A DNA stretch of 64,000 nt from positions 11,429,501 through 11,493,500 of the forward strand of contig JAJNNQ010000006.1 of assembly GCA_027886175.1 (NCBI GenBank). The letters run 5' to 3'. The notes under the pieces were generated by a model. The model made no database searches, had not been told where the DNA came from, and saw only the letters and a list, made by a program, of their open reading frames with translations. The DNA is from Phylloscopus collybita. Its lineage: Eukaryota; Chordata; Aves; Passeriformes; Phylloscopidae. Positions 48,317-62,777 of this stretch are shown here, piece after piece. A program made the translations under genes and the position numbers. Every line of letters starts with the position of its first letter. Positions within the stretch are counted from its first letter, which is position 1.

Positions 48317-51300
48317 TTAAAAACTCATTTGGTTTTTTTTTCTAAAATTTGAGGCTATAGCTTGTCAGGAAATTAAGACAACTAATGTTAATGTGTGACA
48401 AATTTGAAAACAAATGCACCAGAAAGCTTTGAGACAGCAGAAATCTTTTTAATTATCCATTTTAAAGCTGAACATGATCATGATAAAAGTTATGTACGTA
48501 GCTGGTGCAGTTTTGGTACAGAAACTTCTACTTTGCCTGCCACAATTGTATCACACCAACCTGACTATTTTTTACGACTAACCACTTACCACTAGAAATA
48601 GTTCCATAATAAGCACAAGTAATATTAAGATGATGGCAAGGCTGGGGCGGGGGGCTGTCTTTATACTTTTATACCCTTATGAGCTGTAATCAGTTGTAAT
48701 TTTGGAGTCTCTGGAAAGTGTATACTAGTTGTTATTCCTTAAGGAAGCTCCAAACGCGTTGCTCTGACAGAAATCTCTGATAGGAAACAAGTGAAGTTGC
48801 AGGCATTGGCTGGTGTAATATCTGTATTTGGATTTCTGCATACCAATAGAGTTACCTAAGTTTAGGTTTGAAAATCCAGCCCTTGCTGTTTACAGCTTTA
48901 TTTTTAAAGAAAGCCGTCCTAGCAGTGAATTGCAGATTTAAAGTCATGAAACGCTTCGGTGAAATGAGGAAGCTTATTTTCTTGTTAATGAGGAGATTCG
49001 TCAATAATGGAGTCTGTCAGTGACTTGTTTTTTCCAAACAATTTTAAACAGCGACATGTTCTTGAACAGAGGCTGTGTGTTGAAGATAGAGGGTGTCTTC
49101 AAAATGACCGTCTCCCTCCCACTGGTGGCACTGTGCCTTACCCAAATGAGCATGGCCATGAGGGTCGCTGCCAGCACCTAGAGTGAAATGTTAGGAAAGC
49201 AGTTGGTGCATTTTGACACAGCTGAATGAGAAGATAAATTAAAAAGAGAAGAGGCAACACAGTGTGTGTACTTTACTGGTCCAGACCACTCTCTTGTGGT
49301 GTTGATAAGAAACCTGAACCATGGGATCTGCTGGGGGAGATTTTATCTGTTGAAGGGGTTGGTTAGCGTAGCAAGTTTTTGTGAACATCTAAATGTCTTT
49401 TTGACATCCTTGTAATCTCACAGCATTGTGAATAATTTTTTAATAACAAATAGGCACTTTGGAAGCAAAATAGTCTCCTTTCAGGTTAAACTCCCTTATC
49501 TCTTGCTGCGTGCTTTCTTTAAAAGACCTTCCAATCTAAACATTAGGGCTTAAAATTTCTGTGCTCAAATACAAGTATCATTCTCGTGCTCCACAAATGT
49601 ATTTTTTTCAAACTGGAGAATGGATACATATTAAGAACTCAAGAACTTAAAAATGTATTTTGTGATGTATAAGCCAGCAAGATATTTTAAACCATTGATA
49701 CTGGAAGGAGGTTGTGCAGAAATCCAATTAAACTTATGAAATCCCTATCCTGTTGAAGTATAATTTAAAGGAAGGCAGTTCTGTTTCCCAGAAGTGCTGT
49801 GTATAATATTTCTGGCTTGGGAAGAAAGGGTTGGAGTGTGCTATTTGGCTGGAAATCGGTACCAGCTTCCTCCATGGTGTTTTAGTTGAACAGTGTTGAC
49901 ATTCTAACAAATCCCGTGGAAGCTCCCCTGAAGTGGAGGAGTTAGCTGTTTTCTTGCTTTTACAGTGAAATATCTGTTTGATACCGTGATCGTGTTCCAG
50001 TAACTGAGCCGTACTGCCCTCATGTTTGATGACCAGTGGCATTCTTGGTTTAACACCCTATAGAAGCCCTAAATTGCTGGAAGAAAACCAAATACTTCTG
50101 AAACTTTACAGCTACTGTATTTCGCACAATCATTAAAGTAAACAAATCTTACATTACTATGTAGCCAACGAAAACAGCGGATAAAGAGTTCAGTGTCCCT
50201 TGTTGTGTATACCTGCTTTTTTAAAAAGTAAGTTTTCAAACCAGATTTTGTCAGACCTTTAAAGTCAGCACAGCAAAGAGGTAGGATCACTCCAGAAAAT
50301 ATGTGAGACTCTTTTTCCCTTGCTTGCAGGAACTTAAACTAAAATCTTATTTCTGCTAAATGACAAAAAGCATGTGTATAGGTTGAGAGAAAACACTACC
50401 AGTTAGTTGTTCTTCTGCTTGCTCTAAAGGAGTGAAAATTAATCTCCACCTACTTTTTTTTTTTTTTTTAACCCCCCCTTCCTCCTTGCCCAAAAGGAAA
50501 ACATTTTAAATTGATTCAGTTCTTAAATAGAACTTTCCAACGGAAACTAGCATTACAAACATAGATATTCAGTATTTTACCCCTAGGATTTATTCAAAAT
50601 AATCCAGGCCTCTACACTGGCACTAAAAATATATTTTCCAGTTCTCACTGTTGGCCAAAGCAGGGGTTAAAAGCAGCGTTCTGGCTTTAATTTCCAGTAC
50701 ATAAAAGTAACACTATTAAAACAATCTGAGTAAGGCACATTGCCTCTGCTCATCCCCTGAGCAGCGCTTGGTTTAGCTCAGGTCTGCAGAAGTCTGCCAG
50801 CAAGGAGAAGCAGTGCTGTTCTGCATGTGCTTTTCCCCAGAGCAGCGCTGTTGCCCAGGAGGATTCGGGGCTGTGGCAGGCAGTGATGGGACCATGACAG
50901 TGTGGTGAGTTTCTGAACAGTGTCTCTACAAAGCTGAGTGCCCTGGAGTTTGATGGGGGTTCTGGCCATGGGACTGAACGTTGCCTAGGACGCTGTGGCA
51001 CCCAGCAGGGCACAGGGATCGCTGCTGCCCGGACTGCTGGCACGCCGGCACTTCCTCTGCCAGGAGCCTTCACAACACCTGCTGACACTTGCTCGCGTGT
51101 TAGGGAAAGTTTTAACAGGAGACAGCTTTTTTTGTTGTTGTTTGGACTCTGACAGGGTCAGGTGTCACCTACACAGGACAACTTTGAGACTGCTTTTACA
51201 GTGCACCATAGACACTCGGTGAAAGTTGCGTGTACTTCATACGTCCTTAGTGCCAGACTTGAAAACAGATCTTAATCTCCGGGCCCTGTTCCTGTCCAGT

Positions 51301-53483
51301 CTGGATATTCCTAGGCTTTTGTTAACTGGTGCTGTTTTCCTGCCCTCCTTACCTTCTATACATGTCATTCCATGTATAATTCTGCAAAATGCAAGAAGAA
51401 ACATTTGAAGTAGAGACCTGACTGCGTATGCTCTCCCTGTACGCTGAGGGTGTCAGGCTCACAGCGCTGTGAGTTCAGGGTCAAGTATAATGTGGCAGTT
51501 TGGAGTGAAGACTTTGAGAGAAGAATTTAAAGGAAACAGGGAGAAAAGGAGATAAAAAGGAGGAAAAGTGCTAAATACACTGTCTCTAAATTAAGACGTT
51601 TCAAATACAGGAGTAATACTTTTGTGTGACCTTTGTGTGCGCACGTGTGCTTTAACACAAAGTGTTCAAAGATCACCTCGCTGGTGCTGTGCCTTTGGAT
51701 CAGCAACACAGGTTTATGCAGCCTCCGTTGTTTACCCAGCAAAAACACATTGAGGATCACCTATATAGTGTGAAAAATCCCTCACTGAATAGGGATCTTT
51801 CCTGTAATTCTACTGTGAAGACCAAATGTGTTCCCAGCTGGCTTCAGTGGTGCTAGAAAAGCTTTACACACTGGGGTTGATTTAAATCTGTATTTTAGCC
51901 TACAGTATGTTGCATGAAGCAAAAAAGAACCCTATATGATAGATCATTCCCGTCTTCAATCAGCATCAGAATTTACTCAGAACTAATTCAGCTGTGACAG
52001 AAATCTCTGATGATTTCTGTTCTGATTTGTGATCCACCAAATAATTACAAATTCTGTGAGAGGTGGTGCCGGGCTCGTTTTTCCTAAGGGATGTTGTGTT
52101 TCCACCAGGATTCCAATAAATCCCTGTTGCTGTTGTTGCAAAGAGATTGTTGGATGGGTGGGTGGTTAGCTTTTCTTGAAAAGATCTGGTTCTGGTTGTG
52201 GCAGCACTTACCAGTACAAAGTCACATCCCCAATATGGGCAAAGGGCTGGTTCTAAACTCAGTAGTAAATGAAAAGTTTCTAGTTGATCAGACGAAGCAG
52301 TAGAAACTCCCAGACAAAAGCAGTTTCATAATTGTATCTGCATGATGAATGAGTGCCTCTGAAGTAATGTTTTGGAGCTTCTCAGATGGTGTTACCTGTG
52401 TAACCGACGAGGAATAAACACTCTGATTGCTGGATACTGGCTCCTCTCTTTCTTCCACGTGTGTATGTGCTAGTAAAAGAGGGAAAAGTGGGAGGCATTT
52501 CACTCTGCAGTAGGATTGACGCTCAGTGTAAAGGCTTGGGACCAGTGGAGACTTAGAAGATCTGTAAGAAGGATAGAAAGAACTGTTTGAAAAGCTCAGC
52601 TTTTGTCAGTTTCTGCTCCAGATGAAGCTACTGTGCTACAAAGCACCAAGTGCTTTGATACTCTTGGTTTTCTTTCTGTTCTTGCCAAATGGGTCAAATT
52701 AATGCAAAACATATAGATAGCAATTCACTCTCCCAACTATAAGCGGTTTTTGTCAAACAACATCAAACATGAACCTCTTTATTTATATGAAGCTTGCTTG
52801 TATGGTGACATCATGCCCACACAAGCTCCTAGGCAGGTGTGCGTACCTGTGTAAAATTCTGGTTTCACACAGAAGTCGTCATGGCTTTGTGAATCCGTGT
52901 TTCTCCCATTTCCACAAACACCTGTAAACTGTAGGCTTGCTTAAAATCCTGTGTTTATAGTTCTAAAATGGATGAATGCAAATATTTTAGGTGCCTGGGC
53001 CAGTGTATTCAAGACTGGGTGGATATTTTGAAGTTGCTGCTGTACCACAGCAAGTTTTCAGATATGCTGTGTTTCTCCTATGTCAGTACAGATCACTGAA
53101 GACAGAAAGCACTTGCCACCTTAAAATATGGCTATTTAAGCACCTGATTAAAGACATTTCATTCTGAAAAGGGTACTTTGAACTTGGAGGTGCTTTCTCC
53201 TATTTATAGCTAGCCCCAGGCAGGATACCACAAGTTTTTATTGCTTGTGACATTTTAGAAAATACTATCCCCGTTGTGTTTGTAACACACTGTGCCCCTT
53301 TCTTCATGCATCAGCAGCTCTTGAACAGATCTGCACACTACGAAGAATCCTTATGGAAGTCTTCTTTCCCAATTTCAGACCTCTTAAAAAAGCGCTATAA
53401 CTTAACCATTTTTGAAAGGTGCAAACGTAAGTTACAAACCAGGCTATATTGTCACACGAGACTGCTTTTTCTTCCCCTCTCAT

Positions 53484-53543
53484 ACTTTTTACTTTTTACC
53501 TTTTACCTTTTACTTTTTTACCTTTTTACTTTTTTACTTTTTA
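53484..53543. repeat. Minisatellite of ACTTTTT / ACCTTTT units
   Basis: About eight tandem 7-9-bp pyrimidine-rich units between AT-rich flanks, ending about 340 bp before KLF5 exon 4. Because it is polypyrimidine on the sense strand it resembles repeated acceptor tracts. Confidence 0.85.
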
Positions 53544-53788
53544 TTCCCTCTCATACTGTGATGAGTGTAAAGAAGCTTGTTTTGGCCTCATGCAGGCTTT
53601 TTAACTCCGTGTTTCTGTACCATAGCTCTCTCCAATTTGCATGTTTGAAAGTTTCGTACGTTTTAGTGAGGTATTAAATCCCATTTTCAACAGCAAAATT
53701 TGCTGAAGCAAAGGCAAAGGGGCTGCTAGTTTGGGGCCAGATGAATAGAGCTGTGAATAATTAGGATATGTCAGCCCCTCAGTGGTAA

Positions 53789-54058
<270 letters not shown>

Positions 54059-55777
54059 GAGCTGGACTGCTCGTTGGGGCTGTTTTGTATCTATGCAATT
54101 TCCTATTGACTCTCGACATACAACGGAAATGAATTGAATTTTTGAGTATATCCATTTAAAAGAGATCTCAAAAGGAACTGGAAATGTATATTTTGTATAT
54201 TTATGCGGAAAAAGGGAAGACACTGTATCACAATTACCAGAGTGTTCAGTCGTTTGTTTGCTTTCATGATGTATATGGCTTTAGTCAGCAGGTTTCATCT
54301 CTTTACAAGTATTATATCTCGACACATTGCAGCTTTATACTTTTTTTTTTTTCCTCTTGCAGTGTTTTGACCAAAGCACTGTCGTTATTGTGACAATGTT
54401 TAGTAAGCAAATTAACAAGAGGATGCAGATGAATGCACACAGTGGAAAAGCCATGAACTGTAATCTGTCAGGTTTTTACTGGACATACTTAAGTACATGT
54501 GGGTTTTTTTTTTTTTAATGTTAAGCCATTCTGTGGATATGAAATACATAGAAAAATTCGTAAACAGCCATAGAACAAAGCATTTTGTTCTGTGTGTTGC
54601 ATGTTTGCTATGACAAAGATTTTGTAAATATGCAAATCAGCTTTTTAGGTTTAATACAAAAGTTTTCTAAGAAACATCTGAAAAAAGCAGTCGTTTTACA
54701 TTTGATAACATGGCACATTTATAAAAAAAGTTACTTAAATACCTCTCAAAATAGTACCAATTTAGTCAGATGTTTTGTACCTGTTAACTCAATGGTGTGC
54801 ACTGAATATTCAAAGCAGGAGTTTGTTTTCAAATGGCGTAAAAGGGCAAAACATGCAGAATGAACTGTAAAGTCACTATTGGAAGCTGAAATAGTGGGGA
54901 TAGTTGAAATGAACACAGAATGTTAAACCTCTTACTATAAGCTAAACTTAGTATCACTTTAAAAAGAAGGATTTAGGATGCAGTTTTCATACATAGACAT
55001 GTTAAGCTGGTTCAGCACCAGTATGATCTAGTTTCATGTGGATATTGGATGTAATTTACTAGAAGGTAAAGGATACAGTAATTTTTTTTAAAATTACAGT
55101 GCAGTTTAGTTAATCCACTGTTCAGATTGACACACGCAGGGAAAAATTTACTGCTGACAGAAGTAGCTGAAACTCCACTGAATGAAATGGTGCCCTTTTA
55201 TGCTAACGATGACTTTGATCCACCGTGCTTAGCCTTGAAATCGTAGATGGAGGGCCAAAGATGAGGTTAGACCAGGTAGGATTTGGCCAGACAACAGGAG
55301 AAAACCAAACAAACCTAATAAGTGTCTGAACTTCACAAGCCGTAATATTAAGCTGTCAACCAAAGGCTAGAATAGACAATCAAAATACCAAAAAAAGGGT
55401 CTTGCAGGAAAACCTAGCTTTGTTAAAACTGTTGTTTGTCTTTATTTATTTGTGGTATATGATAGACTCTTTTTTTTTTAAGACAATTTTACATATACTT
55501 GATAAATTATAGTTTTGTTTGTTATAGTTAGAAATGTTGCTCTCAATGTAAATAGTTGACAAACGATGTAAATAATTTTGTAAGGCTTCAAATGTTTATA
55601 CGTGGAAACACATGCAGAAATTGGTTGCTGTTTTGCTTCTTTTGCCTCTCCCCTACCTTATTTTTGTATTGTGGTATTTCCTATGCAAATGATGGAGCAA
55701 ACAGCTGTATAGTTGTAGAATGTTTTGAGAGAGAATGAAATCGTTTATATATAAAGACTTTTTTTTTTTTTTTGCAA

Positions 55778-55783
55778 AATAAA
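55778..55783 (+). terminator. KLF5: KLF5 poly(A) signal, proximal
   Basis: AATAAA within GCAAAATAAAACAAAG, followed 14 bases later by a TG repeat (55797-55813) that can serve as the GU-rich downstream element. Confidence 0.7.
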
Positions 55784-55796
55784 ACAAAGTGCCTAA

Positions 55797-55813
55797 TGTG
55801 TGTGTGTGTGTGT
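55797..55813. repeat. (TG)n tract between two KLF5 poly(A) signals
   Basis: TGTGTGTGTGTGTGTGT, then ATGTGC and CTCTCT. Spacing fits a downstream element for the signal at 55778. Confidence 0.85.
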
Positions 55814-55836
55814 ATGTGCTCTCTCTAGCTCCTGAC

Positions 55837-55842
55837 AATAAA
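55837..55842 (+). terminator. KLF5: KLF5 poly(A) signal, distal
   Basis: AATAAA in GACAATAAAAGTTC, with TCTGTGTTTT just downstream. A third AATAAA at 55966-55971 lacks an obvious GU-rich element. Confidence 0.65.
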
Positions 55843-58227
55843 AGTTCTGTGTTTTGCAGTGGAAGCTGGAAATCATGACAATATTAAGCAGAGAACGTCT
55901 GTTCTACGTAGGGACTGGTTCTTTGCGAAGTACCTGACACTTCTGTATCCTGCCCTAATGAAAATAATAAATGTAAAGGGATATGGGTTGGTGCTTTTCT
56001 GCCATCTGGACTTAAAAGGAAGTGACTGGTTGCCTGAGAGTGGTTGCAGTTGTCCATCTACAATAGCATGACTGGAAATCAAAGGTACCTGTGGGTGTAT
56101 AGAATTGTACACATTCATTCCCACTTTTGAAATCATTAAAACCTTTTCACACTCATCAACAGTGTTGCCCAAAACAAATGTCTCCAAAAGGGTCTTTTCA
56201 TGCCCTAGGAAGGCAGGAAGGTCCCCCAGCAGCATTATGCAATGCCTACCATATCATTGTCTTCTTTTCCGTGTTTCTCCCTTAGAAGTGGAAATACAGT
56301 TCACATGAAAAATTCAAGTGGTTGTGTATGTTCAGCTCTGGAGGTACGTGTATCTTCTTTCCTCCAAGCTTCAAGAGAAAAGGCATGCTGGGCTTTTAGA
56401 AAGAAATTTGTCTTAAAACCAATGAAAGAGTCAGTTTAAATATAGTTTGCTAGCAAATGTTAATATTCAAACCAGTCATTTATTGAGAATTCCATTACTG
56501 TCTCGTGAGCTCTGATTCCTAAATCCTTTCCTGAAATTCTGTGTTCTTTCTTTACAATCAAACTTTGATTTGTCCTCAATTGATTTTTCTCTCTTAATTA
56601 TTGTTTCTCACATGTCATCTAATCCCTCCTTTTACAAAATAGCTAGGATGGCATTAAGCAAGTTAGCGAAGTCCCAGTTAACTGTTGAGAAAATCACCCT
56701 GCACCTCACGTAGCTGCAAAAGTAAGAGCAACATTTTGGAGCATAAGGAGAGAGAGCTCCCAAAAGCTTTGGGATGGCTGTGCCATTACTCTTTCCTGGT
56801 CCAGTCAGTAGAAAAACACCCAAGTTTCTTTGAGGCATTTCTGCTCGGAGAAGAAGCTGGCAATGAATTGGGCAATCATCCACGTCACTGGGAAAGAGCT
56901 ACTAGAGCTTCTTTTGCTGAGTACCACGGGTGATGGGGGCATCGGGATTGGCAAGCTCCCCTGTTTAGCTCAGCCCCTGGTCTGAGCTGGAGTGAGTTTG
57001 GTAGCCCCTCTCTCCTCTTTGCTGAGTTTTGTCTCAAGTCAGTGGATGAAGGCAGCGCTCACTCCTGTGTTTCCCATGCCTTTTCACAATGAAAGCCCGC
57101 TGATTGCATGGTTTCAGCCTCCAACATTGCCTCATACTTGTTTTAGATGTTTCTATTGCTCAGCTACCTGGTTGCATAAACCAGCCTAATGGCTTCATAT
57201 TAATCTTGAATGAAAGGCTGTAATTAGGACCGTCTACTTCAGCAGCATTTAACCTAATGCAAACAGAGAGAGAGAACAGACCCGTGCACGAGAATATGTT
57301 ACAAAACCTAAAGTAAAGGGGCTTCCTTTTCTGGCAGAGCACAGTATTAATACAGGAGTTCTACAGCTTCCCTGGTCTGAAAATCTGCGAGAAAAAGCAC
57401 TGCTACCGTAGCCCCTGCTCAGTTCCTTTACAGCAGCTGGCACTGGGTCCCCCAAGGTACCGAGGCCACCCTCAAGTTCAACTCCCCAGTTATCCTTCAG
57501 AACCCAAATTATCATTCCATGCAAAGAGAGAAAATCCAGTGGACCAACTGGTTTTTCTGGTGGCCACATGCACACCTTGTCCTCCACTTGACTGGGTGCT
57601 GAGTCCCTTCCCATAGTTTTCAATGTAACTTTACAGCCTGATCATCCACAGAAGTGCCTCTGCCCACTTGGGAAGATTGTCACCTTCATCACACAGGATC
57701 CTTACATGGATCCTTGTTTTAGTTTGGTGGGTAATGAGGCTCTGTCATGCCCTGCAGCTACCATAGTGGTGCTGCAACTGACCTTCATGAACAGAGTCCA
57801 GCTCAACAACTTACTATTAGCCAAAAGAATGTGACTGATTACTCATGCACTGAATAATGTATCTTGGCACTTGGATGGCGTTAGGACAGAGGGAATTTAT
57901 TGGCCACTGTAAGTAGCAGAAGCAGTCCAATGGGTATGCTTTTAATAAAGTGGCTTGCATACTTTGCTTGTGTTTACTTATTCCTCTTCTCCTGCACTAC
58001 TAACCATTAGGTTGTTGTTGTCATCTACGATGTATCCAGCACCCTCACCAATACTGCTTGTTTGGGATTTGGGATTTGAGCAGACTCGGGCCACTGGAGA
58101 ACCCATGGCAGACCAGGCAGAGCCCAATCTGTCTGCAACAAAGGCCAGTCCGTGGCAAATGAAGAGCACCTTTGTTCACCAGATTCCTTTGATGTTGTTA
58201 TTGTCCTTTCTAAAAGTAGTTGCTGTT

Positions 58228-58274
58228 TATATATAAATATATATATAAATATATTTTGGGGGGGGTGTGTGTGC
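58228..58274. repeat. (TA)n - G8 - (TG)n simple repeat
   Basis: Alternating TATATAAATATA, TTTT, eight G, then TGTGTGTG. Low-complexity tract with no associated gene. Confidence 0.8.
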
Positions 58275-61200
58275 ATGTTCACTTGCACATTCAGTTCAGT
58301 ACTGAATCCTGGCAAATAACTTGCTTTTGGTGACCTGTCACAGCAGCAAGCTCCACAGGTTACCTGAGGATAAAATGGGTGCTCCCTAGTGTCCACTCCA
58401 AATTTCCAAACAGCAGGAGAAATTTAAAACTCTCTGTTATATGTACTGTACTTGAGAAAGAAATGTAACAATGAATTTCTGTTTCCAAGGAGTAGGTAAT
58501 TTCTTTATTTTGGAGTCTTCTAAATGAGGGAGGGAATGGAGGGAGGGAGATGTGGGGAGAGGGAAGGGTGGCTATATTATAGAGACAAAGTAAATTCACA
58601 GTGAAAAAGAAAGTAACTTCATCCAGGCAGGTTAGAAATGTGAGTTGTTTCTGCAGGAGAACCTGTTCAGGTGGCAGCAGACAGCATCTGAAATGAGATC
58701 TCAAGGGCAGCTTGTTAAAGCAGGCTTCCTTTCTCCACTTTTCCTTCCTGGTCTCTGCCCTGTTCTGTTTCTGCTGCCCATCAGTCTCGGGCTTAATTCG
58801 TATTTATGATTGCTCCCATAGCTCCAGCTCCTGTTGTTGTTCCTTCCCACCCAACTGGGCAGCTGGGGTGACAGGCTTGGGCCAGTGCTGCCTCGGTCCT
58901 GCTCTGCTTGTCTGTGGCCTGGTGCTGCACTGGTGCTGGCTGGGGCACCCTTCTCGCCTGCCTCAGGTTTGAATTCATGGCATAAACAATAACAATGTGG
59001 CTTGTCTGTGTTCTGCCACTCTCCCTGTTTGCCTGTATAACAGGGGCAAACATTTTCCTGTATGTGCAGTGCTTGTGTCAATACATAGGACATGCTGTGA
59101 CTACTTTTGCACTTAGTATGATCTTTATCCCACACAGGGCTCAGGAAGCTGATTAGAGCCTTCTCCTTCCCATGGGATCAAGCAAAGATATGTGGTGCCA
59201 AGGGAGATCCTCTACTTTTGAGGCAGCAACTTAGAAAGGCTTCAGAGTGGAGTCGTGGGGTATCCACTCTGTGTTTTTGTGCTGACCTCCCTATTTTCCC
59301 ATCTCACTCTTTTTTCCTGTAGCAGAGTCAGTTCATCAGCTTTGCCTACAGAAAAATTTTGAAAAATGTGGTTTGTCTCTTTCTCAAGAAACAAGGAGTC
59401 ACACTGGCTGATTTGCCATCTTCTCTGCCTGGGAAATCAAAGTCTTGAGTCTCTTCAAAATAATATCCCCAAAGGCCATTTCTCTTCCCAGTCTCAGTTG
59501 TTGTTTCTGTTTATACTTGTTTTGTTTAGCTGGCTATTGTTATTGTGGTTTGTCATTATTTCCAGCCCACTGGGGTGGATCACTAGACCAAAAAAAGGAC
59601 ATAGACCCCTTAGAGGGACCAGAGTCCCAGTCTCCCAGGTCAGTATCCGTGCTGAGAGGATGCAGACTTATCATTCTCTTTTTCCAGTCTCATGAATCCT
59701 CCAGTCTTTGCTGCTTGAGGAAGATGAATGCAAATGCAGTGAGCTCTCCCTGAATAGTCCATGGCCTGTTGGATAACCTGGGAAATAGTGGATGTGTGCT
59801 TTTGGCTTTCTCAGGGCCAGGAGGAGCCAGTACTGCATATCCAGACCACTGGAGCACTATCCTGCTTCGTAGGTTACTCCATCAGAGAAGGGAACCATCA
59901 CCAAATTTGTTCAAACCAGTGGCTTAGCAAAGAAACACAGCAGCAGCTTGTGAGAAGCTTCATGCTGTGGACATGTAGAAAGTGAGCCAGAAGTGTGCCT
60001 TTGACATTAAGATCCCAAGAGGATTTTGGCAGGGTAACACCTTGTTTCTGGATCCTGAAAGGGGATGAGCATTGAATCCTTAACAGTGTGAAGCCTAAAG
60101 CTCTGCTACAAATCTACAAAAGCACAGGTCTAGGACCCCAGAAGGAATTTTAAACTTTCAAATTTATCAGAATTTAAGCTTTAGAGTCAAACATTAGCAG
60201 TATGAATGTTTTCTGGATTGTGTGCTTACATTACACCCCACCATAGGTGCTACATCCCTTTTAGGTGGATCAAATGTTTTGCATCTGTGAGAAGAAATGT
60301 GCAGCTTCAGTAACCCACATGACTGGAGCAGGCTTGAGAAATCTGTTCCTGCAGGCTGTGTTGGCACTGGAGACAGCTCTGAGGTCTGGGTCTGTGGGAG
60401 CAGCCTTCTTCCTTGGTGGTGTTGGTGCAGAGCTGGCACCAGGTGAGCGTTGCCACCACCTTGTAGGTGACTCTGAACACCTTGTACACTTTGGGCTCGA
60501 CTGGGCAACCCCCCTCAGTGCCTGAAATTATATGCTGAAATAGGCTTAATTTGAAAAATTGGCTGTATTTAAGTATGACAGAAAAGAAGACGAAAAGTCT
60601 GAGTGTGTTGCTTTTGGGGAGTTTTCACAACAAATTTCTAGACGCCAATCTTTTAATCTGCAGTGTCTCCTGTGGCTGGATCCAGATTTGATGCTTTAAA
60701 AGATTTTTTTTTCCCCAGTTTCATTTGAATGCAGTGAGATTTCTGCTGTGGAAGATGGCAGACTTCTTGCCTGATTAACACCATTTCCTCTGCTGCCCAT
60801 TATCAGTCAGTAAGAGCCTTACATGGCCCAAACCTTTCCCCACAGCCCGTCTGTGATGAATGCCTTGAATGAACACTCAAATTCATAAAGTGTGGGTAAG
60901 AAAGAGTAATAGAAATATGTTCAGATACACTTGAAGTTGAAATTGGTTTGGCTTGTTTTTTGTTCTGTGTTCTCATGTAAGTAATGAAATAACAGTAGTT
61001 TTCTTATGCAAATATTTATACGCTATTACTAAATTTACCTGTGGTTTCCCCTCCACCCCAAAAAAATTAATAAATTGCTGTTTTCCTAATACTGTGTTTG
61101 GTTTTTCTCCTGTGCTGTTATCAGGCCAGAACTAAGAGTCATTCCTCCTTTGAAGAAGCTCAGACAAATGGGTAAGCCAGGCTCAATGTCCCCGGGGGAA

Positions 61201-62777
61201 AACTTACTTCATTTCTGAAACATTAACAACAGCAATCAAATGAAATGTGAGTATCTTCAGAGTACATTCTGTGCCTTAGGACATTTAAGCTAATTTCTTG
61301 AATAAAGGAACTTTTCAGTAACCTTAAAGAAGCGTGCCCTGAAAAGACAGTTCTGAATACCAGCTATTTCTGACATGTACCATCTGCAGACAAATTAGTC
61401 TCAGGGAGCCCACATGTTCCTGTTTTATCATCTTCGAGAGATTATTTTGTATATTTACGTTGTGTAGCTTGCATATAGCGGCTGGTAGATGGTCCTTTAT
61501 TTGCTTGTGTCTGGGATTGCTGTTTTGTGATGGTCCCTTAGAGACAACTTATGCTGTTTCTTCTGCCTGTTGTCTGCCTGCTCACTTTGTCCCGAAGTGG
61601 GCAACAGGGTTTTATCTGGTGACTCAAAAGAGGCTGATCATCTGACCTGTCTTCAACTTGTTTCCAAGTATGCTTTCCACGCAAATGCCACCAGCTACTG
61701 CTGCCAAAAAGGGTGTGGGGTGGTGCACCTTACCGTGCCTGGAGAAACATCTGGGACTGCCACATTTGCAGATAAAACCAAATTACTTTGAACTGTACGC
61801 TATTTGCACAACTGTGGTTGGGGATGGTTTGGCCCATGCCTGATAGACACCTGATTTGAATTGTTTTCCAGTGCTCAGTGTCAGTGCAGAAGGTTTCTAT
61901 CTGCTCCATCTCAGACTTTTAGTTCTTAATGCCATCAGAGAATTGGCAAAATGAACAGATATTTTTGGGTTTTTGTTTGTTTGTGGTTTTTTCCATGAGT
62001 CTCATCCTTGCATTTAAGCGTGAACATCTGAAAAAAACCACGCTTAGCGATTAAAGGAAACAAATCAGTCTTACAGCCAAGGCAATGCATACCATCAGTC
62101 TATAAGCAAATATATATATTTGTGCCAGCAAGATGGGTAAGCAGCTTTCTTCTTGCAACAGCACAGTTGTACAAGCCTTGTTTGAGCTTCTTCCTCAAGA
62201 AGCTTCCTCCTTGTTGGAGCTGTGTCTGTACTCATGAATTAAGCACGGTTGAGACCATTCCCTGGTGCTGAGACCAGGGCAGATGGAAATAGTTCATCCA
62301 TATTACCAACCTCTTCTCTCCTCCTTGATCTGCACACAAGCTGCCTGTTGAGAGTGGCCCCAGCCCATGCCAGCTGTTGGCCTGTGCTGGGCAATTGTTT
62401 GGGAAAGTTGGCCCTGGCTCTGCTGTGCCAGGCACTGTGCTAACAATTAAACAGCACAGACAATTGCCTTCCAGCGCCTGGGAAACTTCCCCAGAGCAGT
62501 TTCATTTACCAGGATGGACATTAGCTTTGGATTCAAGCTTTGGCAGATTCAACTTGGCTTCCCCCCGACTTTAAAAGGAGGGAAGCAAACAAACAAAACC
62601 CCATGGCATTCAGGGGAGCAGTTCTGCTGCATGTGGTCCTTCTTAGAGCCTGAGAAATATGCAAATACACAGGCTCTATTGATTTGCTTCAAATTGCTCT
62701 GCATTGACAATAGAATAAAGACAAAAAGCAGAAATTACCCAGAAAATTGCCTCACCATAATGAAAGGGAAAAACCAG

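Larger units (their letters stand above)
54059..55860 (+). other. KLF5: KLF5 3' untranslated region
   Basis: About 1.8 kb, AT-rich, with many ATTTA and TTTTTTTT stretches of the kind seen in short-lived mRNAs. It ends with AATAAA at 55778 and at 55837. KLF5 mRNA is an immediate-early-type, tightly controlled transcript, which fits a long AU-rich tail. Short open frames in it are not conserved proteins. The end is inferred from the signals. Confidence 0.8.
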
